From Salmo trutta (Eukaryota > Chordata > Actinopteri > Salmoniformes > Salmonidae), in assembly GCF_901001165.1 (NCBI RefSeq), contig NC_042973.1:40127407-40191406 (forward strand): a stretch of DNA of 64,000 nt. Reading direction: 5' to 3'. Below the pieces are notes generated by a model. That model ran no database searches. It was not told where the DNA came from and was given only the letters and a program-made list of their open reading frames with translations. Made by a program: the position numbers and the translations under genes. This document shows positions 55,212 through 64,000 of this stretch, piece by piece. The first letter of the stretch is position 1. Every line of letters starts with the position of its first letter.

Positions 55212-55830
55212 ACAGTGAGGGAAAAAAGTATTTGATCCCCTGCTGATTTTGTACGTTTGACACTGACAAAGAAATGATCAGTCTACAATTTTAATGGTAG
55301 GTTTATTTGAACAGTGAGAGACAGAATAACAACAAAGAAATCCAGAAAAACGCATGCCAAAAATGTTAGAAATTGATTTGCATTTTAATGAGGGAAGTAA
55401 GTATTTAATCTTTTCTTTTTATTGGCCAGTCTGATATGGCTTTTTCTTTGCAACTCTGCCTACAAGGCCAGCATCCCGGAGTCACCTCTTCACTGTTGAC
55501 GTTGAGACTGGTGTTTTGCAGGTACTATTTAATGAAGCTGCCAGTTGAGGACTTGTGATGCGTCTGTTTCTCAAACTAGACACTCTAATATACTTGTCCT
55601 CTTGCTCAGTTGTGCACCGGGGCCTCCCACTCCTCTTTCTATTCTGGTTAGAGCCAGTTTGAGATGTACTTACATAGCCAAGGCCAGTGTGCGTCCTTGT
55701 TGATAACACAATGAAAGCACAAGGATGGCTGGAACTTTCTCTCGCTTTACTTCTCTCGAGCTGATCTTCTCTGAGCTGGAAATCGCCCAGCATGCTCTGC
55801 TCCTCTTCACCGGTGTTTGGAGCTACAGCT
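55212..55830 (-). mobile_element. Chimeric Tc1-like remnant
   Basis: The left 200 bp is the terminal repeat of the copy D family (CAGTGAGGGAAAAAAGTATT). The rest carries the minus-strand N-terminal region of a different Tc1 family transposase (55793-55430: GRPRCTTEQEDKYIRVSSLR and PQLAASLNSTCKTPVSTSTV). Two families are joined at about 55410. Confidence 0.8.
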
Positions 55831-57690
55831 CTGATATGATGAACTAAAATTACTGATATGATTAACTACAAATACTTCGCAGCTTTTGAACACCAAGGGA
55901 ATCTCAAATTAGACTTAATTTGATTTAGGCCTAATTTATTTTACCTTGAATATTGCAGCCCATTTGTGTAGGTTATTAGCCAGACAAAACCCGCTGAGTT
56001 CAACAATAAATAGAGGCTGAATTTATCTTCAAGCCAATTACCTTTTCCTCATTGTTAGGCTATTTGATGTGTAGTCAAATTTGTATAAAACGTTTATAGG
56101 TAACACCCAAATCACTGCCAAAGACGGTATAGCTATAGATAGTACACTCCATAATAAAACAATTCCTAGTAGTTTGAGGGTAGAGTGACTGTATTATTTG
56201 GCATTAATAGAGTTTTACGCACAACAACTTTCTATCCAAGCTGGGAGAGAGCGGGAGGACGGCTCCTGTCATGCAGGTTTAGGTAGCCTATACAGGACAG
56301 CTGTATATTTAAAAAAAAAAATAATCAAATGTTAGCTGATTAGTATTCTGTTATATCGAAAGTTAATTTGACAATCTGCAATGTTTGAATTTCCAACTTG
56401 AATTACTGGCGGATGGACAGGAGGTTAAGTAAGGTCCTGTTATGTAAGATTATGGGCTGGTTTCCCAGACAATGAGTAAGCCTTGTCCTGAACTAAAAAG
56501 CATTTTCAGTGGAGAATCGCAGGGTTTTTCCACCAATAGAGTGCCTTTTATGTGTGCAATTGTTGAAAAAACACTCAATTGAACAGTTGGATCAAATACT
56601 GCACATCTACTGTACAAACTAAACCATATTAAAATGTTCATCAGTAGTGTGTTTTCATTAAATTAAATGAGTTGTCCTTAATGAATGGCATTTTAAACCA
56701 CTTGTTTCTATGTGATTGGTGATGACTTTACTTGTCCCTACGGTTTAAGGTCAGCCTTGTAACATGAACTGAACTCTTATTTTAATATGGTAAAACTGTC
56801 CATGTTTTAAATATTTGTTAAAAAGTAACATTGTTAAGCTTGCATTAAATTTCCCTTCCCAATCTTCCATTCCCCTTGCTACAAGGGGAGTTTTGCTGAT
56901 TTAAGATGAAATTGTCAACCCTGTTACAGTCAACCTTGTCACTTTTATAGTTATTTTTATTTAACCTCGAGATGGTAAAACATGTGCTCTTTATAGATGT
57001 ACTCTTCATGTGCTCTAGGTGAAATAAATACCCTACCCAAAAGGCACTCTATACGTAGAATGACCCCTCTATTGAAAGTGCCTTTTAGTCCATGACTAGG
57101 CTTTGATTTGGGGCTCCTAAGAAAATCACTAGCACAGGAAGTTGGTGGTGCCATAAAAATGGCTGGAGCGGAATATGTGAAATGGTATCATATCATATGG
57201 TTTCCATGTGTTGGTGACATTCCATTAACTCCATTTCGGCCATTACTATGAGCCGTTCCCCCCTCAGCAGCCTCCTGTGATCAGAAGGGCATTTCCATTA
57301 ATGAATCATTAAATAGATAGGCTATATCCCGCAAATTCAATCTAGACCTCGCTTGAAGCCATTTCCACTGCTTTTTTCATTCTTCCCCTCTAATCAGGGA
57401 CTGATTTAGACCTGGGACACCACGTGGGTGCAATTAATGATCAGGTCGAACAGAAAACCAGCAGGCTCCAGACCTCGTCGGGTAAGATTTGAATACCCCT
57501 GGGCTATAGTACAGCCATGTCTGGATGGGAAACAGCTTTTGTCTAATTGATGTCAAAAGTAGTTTATTTTTAGCTAGTCCTAAGCCTTTCCTTACCTTTT
57601 AGCTCATTATCCAAACATGCTTGGTTAATTCAACTAACCTTCTCTTTAAATCAAAGTCAATTGAAAGCCACACCCCCACACTTGATTGCT
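55831..57690. other. Intergenic sequence
   Basis: AT-rich sequence with no gene. The repeat-free block 57200-57480 is of mixed composition. No N-terminal polr3b exon was found in it. Confidence 0.5.
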
Positions 57691-57696
57691 GAATAA

Positions 57697-57705
57697 TTTA
57701 TAAGC
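57697..57705 (+). promoter_or_regulatory. TATA-like element upstream of the tubulin relic
   Basis: ATTTATAAG lies about 220 bases before the ATG-only first coding exon of the alpha-tubulin pseudogene. Functional status is unknown. Confidence 0.4.
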
Positions 57706-57915
57706 CAGGCCCATTAACAATGTTCTGTCTGTGCAAGGTGAGTGTACTGTTGTGGTACGCTTTAGACTGAAGTGTGTAGTATTACCAGGTGGGCATGAAA
57801 ATGTATTATTTGTTTTGTTTGCACTTGTAGTTTACATGTTGACTCTGTTAAACTGTTTCAGTTTTTGGTCAAGTGTCCCATTTTGAAATCACATTCCATT
57901 TGCAGCTGCTGAACA

Positions 57916-59646
57916 ATGGTAAGCTGAATTGTTTCATAACAAAGCAAATATATAATGGCCTTTTCAAATGGTACCGCTTGAGCTTTTCTCTGGAGTTATG
58001 TTTGCACTAGTATTTAGGTAATCTCCTAAAAAATGTGTTATGAACCCTACTTCCCTGTAAGTGAACCTCAATAGTTGGGCTACATGTAGTATAGTAAATT
58101 GAAAACAATAACTGATATGGACATGGAATCCAATTATTTATTGTTGACAGAGGGAGTGCATTTCTGTACACATTGGCCAAGCAGGTATCCAGATGGGCAA
58201 TGCATGTTGGGTGTTGTATTGCATGGTTTCCATCCAGATGGAAGAATACATGAGTCTAGAACTGCATCCCTGGCTGACTCCTCATTTGGTACCTTCTTCA
58301 ATGAGACTGGAGGCAGGGAACATGTTCCCAGGGATGTCTTCATAGATTTGGAGCCTACAGTTATGGGTATGGAAGATGTTGATCATGCTATTCAAATGTC
58401 ATGGTGTTCATCGGCATGTAATATCTTGAATTTTGTGCTGTGTAGTTTTATTTTGTGCCTTTCTGCATGTGTCAATATAATTTATTCTAGATGAGATAAG
58501 GAACGGGCACTACCGTCAGTTGTCTCACCCTGAACAACTCATCAGTGGCAAGGAGGATGCTGCCAATAACTATGCATGTGGCCATTACACTATTGGAAAG
58601 GAGATTGTGGAGTCTGTACTGGACATGATGCGTAAAATGGTGAGTGGCTCTAAATGTCTAATTGCAAGTCCCTGTATGGTGATATTTGGATAAATGGTTT
58701 AATGTGTGAATTTTCTCAGGCAGACCAATGCACTGGACTACAAGGCTTCCTAATCTTCCATAGTTTTGGGGGTGGGACTGGCTCAGGCTTTGCTTCGCTG
58801 TTGATGGAGTCTGTAGATTACGGCAAGAAGTCCAAACTGGAATTCTGTCTACCCTGCGCCCCAGGTGTCTACAGCAGTTGTGGAGCCCTACAACTCCATC
58901 CTGAACACACACGCCACTCTGGAGCACTCGGCTTGCTCTTTCATGGTGGATAATGAGGCCATCTTTGACATATGCAAGCATAATATTTGTGTGGAGTGTC
59001 CATCTTATACCAATCTGAATCGCTTCATTGCCCAGATTGTCTCAATCACTGCCTCCCTGTGCTTTGATGGTGCACTCAATGTGGACCTGACAGAGTTTCA
59101 GACCAACCTGGTACCTTACCCCCGTATCCACTTTCCCCTGGTCACTTAGGCTCCCATCATCTCAGCAGAAAGGGCCTATCACGAGAAACTCTCTGTTCCT
59201 GAGATCACAAATGCCGGCTAACCAGATGAAGTGTGATCCCAGGCTTGGCAAGTACATAGCTTGCTGCACTGTGGTGATGTGGTGCCCAAAGATGTCAACG
59301 TATCCATTGCCCACATCAAGACCCGCAAATCCATGCAATTTGGTGACTGGTGTCCCACAGGATTCAAGGTGGGGATCAACTACCTACTGTTGTGCTTGGG
59401 GGTGATCTGGCCAAGGTGCAGAGAGCTGTGTGCATGCTGAGTAACACCACAGCTGTTGCAGAGGCTTGGAGTCGTTTGGACCACAAGTTTGACCTGATGT
59501 ATGCCAAGTGGGCCTTTGTGCACTGGTATGTGGGTGAAGGCATGGAGGAAGAGGAGTTCTCTGAGGCCAGAGAGGACATGGCTGCTCTGGAGAAGGATTA
59601 TGAAGAGGTGGGGGCAGACTCTGGTGATGGTTGTGAAGAAGATTAA
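57916..59646 (+). pseudogene. alpha-tubulin pseudogene, four-exon structure kept
   Basis: Alpha-tubulin is the GTP-binding subunit of microtubules. The gene layout is intact: an ATG-only exon (57916-57918, donor GTAAGC), then exons 58151-58366, 58491-58639 and 58720-59646. MRECISVHIGQAGIQMGNACW, GKEDAANNYACGHYTIGKE, the nucleotide-binding loop FGGGTGSGF and VGEGMEEEEFSEAREDMAAL are clear. It is broken by a frameshift in exon 2 near 58232, a 6-base loss and a frameshift near 58820-58845, TAG at 59147-59149 where Tyr is expected, and further indels near 59213, 59265 and 59383. The C-terminus is GDGCEED without the EEY tail. The kept introns show duplication rather than retroposition. Which alpha-tubulin paralogue it comes from is unresolved. 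Confidence 0.93.
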
Positions 59647-60393
59647 TACTACATTTGCCTCCAATTAATTTGTATACTTCAGCTCCTTGTCTAATTATAA
59701 TGAAACTCCAAGCATTTAAATTCTTGCTTTTTTTACATTGCATTTCTTTATGTATGATGGTTTGGAACTTGGCAGGTGTGGCTGTGTAATTGCAATAAGG
59801 TCCTAGCAGGGTGTCTCAACTTTGGGCGGGGTAGGCTAATTTGCATACTCAAAGAAGATTAGCAATTGACATGGCAACAGGAATTGTTGGTACATCTGCA
59901 AGTAACATTTTGTGTGCATTCAGACTGCACCTGACTATTTAAGCCAAAAGGTGTCTCTAAACTGTAAATTGGGAAGATTAACTTAATATCTGACTAGTGT
60001 AAATCAAGCATTGTCAATGGTAACACAACCTGCATATGGAGTAGGTGTTACATTGTCCAATATTTGACTCTGATTAACATTATTGCGAGATGTGCCGTCT
60101 GCAGTGTCAGTATATAACTGATACATTTCCCAGTTCTTTGTAGAGATGCATAACCTTTCTCAAAGACCAATAAAATGTATGGCTAATAGGCCTATGCTGG
60201 AAAATTGTGCCACCAGACTGAGCCTGTCAAACTTTGTCACATGTGTGTTTTGCAGCTCTTGAGGGTGTAGCAAAATGCTTGTCATGACACAATGTATTAA
60301 GCTGTCAACCAGAATGGGTTTTCAAAAGGGTTGGATCAAGGATCGCAGTAGTCAGTCTCCTGTAAACTCAGATTCTGTGTCACACCAGCCTTC
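59647..60393. other. Sequence 3' of the tubulin relic
   Basis: Noncoding, AT-rich, with AATAAAATG at about 60168 that could have served as a poly(A) signal. No other feature is visible. Confidence 0.5.
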
Positions 60394-60708
60394 TATGTAA
60401 AGTCTTGGTCCCAATTTTCATGAGCTGAAAAAATATCCATATGCACAAAAAAACATTGTCAATTGTGCACAAATTTGTTTACATCCCGGTTAGTGAGCAT
60501 TTATCCTTTGCCAAGATAATCCCTCCATCTGACAGGTGTGGCATATCAAGTAGCTGATTAAACAGCATGATCATTACACAGGCGCACCTTGTGCTGGGGA
60601 CAAAAGGCCACTCGACAATGTGCAGTTTTGTCACACAAAACAATGCCACAGATGTCTCAAGTTGAGGGAGCGTGCAATTGACATGCTGACTGCTGGAATG
60701 TCCAACAC

Positions 60709-60799
60709 AGCTGTTGCTAGAGAATTGATTGTTAATTTCTCTACTATAAACTGAGGCAGCTTATGGTAGAGAAATTAACAAATTCTCTGGCAACAGCTG
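60709..60799. repeat. Inverted duplication (long hairpin) within Tc1 copy J
   Basis: CAGCTGTTGCTAGAGAATTG onward (60709-60750) is followed at once by its near-complement (60757-60799), with arms of about 42 bases. The second arm copies the first on the opposite strand. Confidence 0.9.
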
Positions 60800-60834
60800 A
60801 ACCATACCATTGTTATTTTAGCGAATTTTGCAGA

Positions 60835-60872
60835 ACATGTGGTCTACGGCCTCACAACCGTAGACCACATGT
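60835..60872. repeat. Perfect 15-bp hairpin
   Basis: ACATGTGGTCTACGG (60835-60849) and CCGTAGACCACATGT (60858-60872) are exact complements around an 8-base loop. Confidence 0.95.
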
Positions 60873-60887
60873 AACCACGGCAGCCCA

Positions 60888-61874
60888 GGGGCTGGATTCA
60901 CAAAACCTTATTTACGAAAAAACGCAAGTTTCTTATTAAGGACAAAAATAGGAAGTTCGTAAATGCAATTCCTCAAAATGTTCTTAGGAATTCGTAGTTT
61001 TCTTAGGAACTTCATAAATATCTTATGTGGCATTGACATTAGTGACGTGCTTGAAACCAATAAAAAAAAGCCTATGTGACAGGGATGATCGGCTTTGGTT
61101 ATTTCACTATTTTTCACACATTATAGCCATCAGACTAGCTATATCAAAAATGGATAACCAAGAAAAGAGAGAGCAGCCAGGAAAAGGTTGCTGCTGGGGA
61201 GACTTGATAACTGCAGAGACCAAAAAGAAAGGATGGGCGAGAGTGGCCGAGTCTCTCTGCCGTCGGGGGTATGGCAATGGGACAGTGACACAGTAAAAAA
61301 GTTGTCCGACATCAAGTAAGCTGCTAAGAAGGGTGCTGAGAGACCATTCATGTGGGCCAGCTGGAGGAGAAGGTGTAGTCCATCATAGAGATGGTGGTAG
61401 AGGGACGTTAGCTAACGTGTAAAGACATTAAAGCCAAAATAGCTAATGACGTTAACATTAGCTAAGTTAGCCAAGTTCTTCTTTGCAAATTGACGAGATA
61501 GCGCTAGCTATTTAACACTTCTAGAATATTGTAATATATTGTTAATTACTAGCTAGCTAGATAATGTGTGTTTAATTTGTATTATTGCTGTATTTAAATA
61601 TCCGGTAGCCAACTGTCTGTGGCGCAAGAAAAGTATCCATTCGTCTCAAGACAAGGGTTTAGCTATCCTAAAGTTAAGTACATTTCCAAGAAGAAATCCT
61701 GAATAATTATTTTCAAGAATCCATTTCTTAACTTTTCTCTTAGGAAGAAATTTAGGAAAAACCTTAACATTTCCAATAACTTTGAGGAATAGCAACTTTG
61801 CTTAACTTCTTCTTAAATCTAAAGTTAAGGAGAAAATGGCAGTTAAGAAGAAATGTATTCAAGGTTTTGTGAAC
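60888..61874. mobile_element. TIR-flanked DNA transposon nested in copy J
   Basis: The inverted ends are CTGGATTCACAAAACCTT on the left and the complement of AAGGTTTTGTGAACCCAG on the right, with subterminal TTAAG/AGGAA-rich inverted tracts. The Tc1 sequence on the two sides resumes at CAGCCCAGG / ACCTGCAC. A short plus-strand frame (61150-61296) begins MDNQEKREQPGKGCC and is not identifiable. A Harbinger-type origin is possible but unproved. Confidence 0.65.
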
Positions 61875-62159
61875 CCAGGACCTGCACATCCGGCTTCTTT
61901 ACCTGCGGGATGGTCTGAGGAGGGGAGCCTGGGGTGCTGAGGAGTATGTTTTTGTTTCTAATAAAGCCCTTTTGTGTGGAAAAAACGCATTCTGATTGGC
62001 TGGGCCTGGCTCCCCCCCACCCATGGTTGCTCCCCTGCCCAGTCATGTGAAATCCATAAATTAGGGCCTAATGAATTTATTTAAATTAACTGATTTCCTT
62101 CTATGAACTGTAACTCATTAAAATGTTTGAAAATGTTGCGTTTGTATTGTTGTTCAGTA

Positions 62160-64000
62160 TAAATGAAGGTATTGTGACCTTTCTGGCTAGGGGTGGAAAC
62201 AAAGCTTGTAGTTTACTGATTAATGCCTGGCTACTGTAGCTAACGTTACTCTCAAAAGAAAAGTTGCTGATGGTAGTTGTGGTGTCAGAGTCAGAGATAA
62301 CAGACACACAAACAGCAAGGTACGTTGTAAATTGGCTAACATAACGCTAGCTATATTATTTAGCTAAAACAATTATCGATTTATTTGAACTCCAACTATT
62401 TTGTGTTATCACACAATTCAAATAGAAAGGCATTCTGCACTACATTAAGTCATTTCCAACCAACAAATTAGCGTTAGTTAGCTAACTAGTGTTCTAATTA
62501 CCTAGTAGCTAGCTAACGTTAGCTAGCCATGCAGCTTCAGTCAAGATGAGTGATTTAGCTAGCTAAAAGTTGGTTGTTGTTTTTCGCCCGTGCGCGCCTA
62601 AAGAAAAGTGTTTCACATAGCAAGTGGAGTTTAAAATCGAAGTGAATGAGAGCATATTTTGCTAAAACATGTTGCTAACAAACGCTAATTTAGCTAACAG
62701 TCTATGCTAGTGGTTGCTATCCTAGCTACACAGCTAGTTGCCAAACGTCAACTCAGTTGGACTGGGTAGCCTGTTGCCACGTCGTCACTCAGTAATCCAT
62801 AACGTAGATAACGCGAACAATTTTAAATTGAACATCTTTTGTATGTTTATCATGGGCACAGCTATTTTAACTAGCTAGCTAACGTTAGTACTACAAGTTT
62901 GATATTTAGATAATATAACTAAATTAACTCCAGCTCCACACCTTCAACTTCAAGAACCATATCAATTGATTTTCCACAAATTGGGTCTATTGAATCTAGA
63001 TTAATGACCGCATGGCTATCTAACGTTATATGCCTACTGGGTGGCCATATAAACTGTTTTCAATTGTCGCTTACTGAATACAATTGACAATCAAACCCTT
63101 TTATTGTGAAATTAATGTACTTTAGCCAGCACGTATGTATGTGTTGGTCAATTTCTAATTTCCATTCTAGTACTTTGCCTAAGGATAGGCTAATGAAAGC
63201 TTTTACACAATGATGTATCTGTGAGTGTGCAATGCGGGGACATGGAGAGCAAAGTTTGCTTGTAGACTAGCATAGTTTACTGTAGTGTTAGCCAGAAGAT
63301 TCAACCCACTTGCTTACAGCTAAACAAGCACTAGGGTAGGACAGCCTTCCTGTGTAGATTAAAGGTGTGTTTGTTAATCAACTCTCACTCTGACCATTTT
63401 ACTCGCCTTAGCGGAGCTGGTTAGGCTGTTTTCATGTTATCCAGAGTGTTGGTGACTAACTGCTGCTTGCAACAATTTAATTACGTTTTTTTGCCGACGT
63501 TTACTGACACCGGCCATATTCAACGGGTGTTGAGGGTTTGTAAATTCGTCAGTTATTCTGCACTCTGGTACACTCAGACGAGAGTGCTCTGAAATTGGAG
63601 AAGCCAGGGTGAATTTACGAAAGCACCCCAAGACAACGCGGAGCCGGCACGAGATATGCCTCGGAAAGCGTACCAAAATCCACGGATGACGTTTTCCTAG
63701 CCACGTCTCACACCTGCTCCGCATTGTTTTATTAATCTACACAGGAAGGCTGTCTGACCATAGTGCAGCTGTAGGCAAGCTGGTCGGATCTGCTGGCTAC
63801 TGTAGTGTGAAGTTCAGTTTGATGCCATTTTTACTGCCACATGCACGTAGCTGGGCTGTTGAGCAGCACATGCATTTCAACATTGTAATTAGGCTTATGA
63901 GAATGTTCATAGGCCCTCAGCAAGCATTTAATGGTCATGACTGTTCAAGGCTTTTCTACTAAGAATAAAGGCTGACATTTTAGTAATTTACATTTTAGTA
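62160..64000. other. Repeat-rich noncoding right edge
   Basis: Many copies of GCTAGCTAACGTTAGC-type palindromic words occur between 62230 and 63050. 63530-63620 carries TTTGTAAATTCGTCAGTTAT and AGACGAGAGTGCTCTGAAAT, a recurrent salmonid repeat. The minus-strand open frame at 63724-63437 lies over that repeat and is not a gene. No exon is recognised. Confidence 0.55.

Larger units (their letters stand above)
60394..62159 (+). mobile_element. Tc1-like transposon relic (copy J) with internal insertion
   Basis: Same family as copy I, plus orientation. The left part includes CACAAATTTGTTTACATCCC and the helix-turn-helix region GGGAGCGTGCAATTGACATG. The right part at 61880-62159 includes TCATGTGAAATCCATAAATT and ends TTGTTGTTCAG before TA. 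The middle is replaced by a second DNA transposon (60888-61874), and two foldback duplications distort the left part. Confidence 0.85.

Noticed and set aside
58099..58494. Functional alpha-tubulin gene
   Set aside because: The splice layout is intact, but frameshifts in exons 2 and 4 and a stop at 59147 rule out a complete protein.
62230..63050. Clustered GCTAGCTAACGTTAGC words as regulatory sites
   Set aside because: Such palindromic words are widespread background in salmonid and other teleost intergenic DNA and show no array structure here.
63437..63724. 95-codon minus-strand frame near the right edge
   Set aside because: It overlies a dispersed salmonid repeat and has no splice or domain support.

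Overview
The window is vertebrate nuclear DNA, almost certainly from a salmonid fish. The evidence is tRNA-derived SINEs of the HpaI and SlmI types, many Tc1-like transposons of the sort that fill salmonid genomes, teleost LINEs, and intron-split genes with low coding density. There are no bacterial operons, CRISPR arrays or structural RNA genes that I can support.

Layout, left to right. From 1 to 13.5 kb, minus strand, lies the 5' half of rfx4 (a winged-helix transcription factor): seven coding exons, all in frame, with matching splice phases. Its introns hold a LINE with a 2A-like motif, two Tc1-like elements and a 21-bp minisatellite. From 13.5 to 20.5 kb is intergenic DNA with a Tc1 element split by a young L1-type LINE, and an L2-type LINE 3' end. 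From 20.5 to 48.2 kb, minus strand, is a decayed copy of polr3b (second-largest subunit of RNA polymerase III). I recognise nineteen exons, but they carry six in-frame stops, several frameshifts, lost splice sites and missing exons, and one exon contains a Tc1 element. From 48.2 to 55.8 kb is a pile of retroelements: a Ty3/Gypsy pol fragment, an oppositely oriented Gypsy LTR/gag fragment, the 5' part of an endogenous retrovirus, an L2-type LINE reverse transcriptase and chimeric Tc1 ends. From 57.9 to 59.6 kb, plus strand, is an alpha-tubulin pseudogene that kept its four-exon structure. From 60.4 to 62.2 kb is a Tc1 element hosting another DNA transposon and showing foldback inverted duplications. 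The last 1.8 kb is repeat-rich noncoding DNA.

The rfx4-polr3b linkage is the conserved vertebrate neighbourhood. One neighbour (a developmental regulator) is kept and the other (a housekeeping polymerase subunit) is in ruins. This is what one would expect of one of the two copies left by the salmonid whole-genome duplication, with the working polr3b elsewhere. That last step is inference. I found no convincing new molecular system. The most useful observations are the lesion map of polr3b, the exonic Tc1 insertion, the GC splice donor in rfx4, nested insertions with readable target-site duplications, and foldback duplications.
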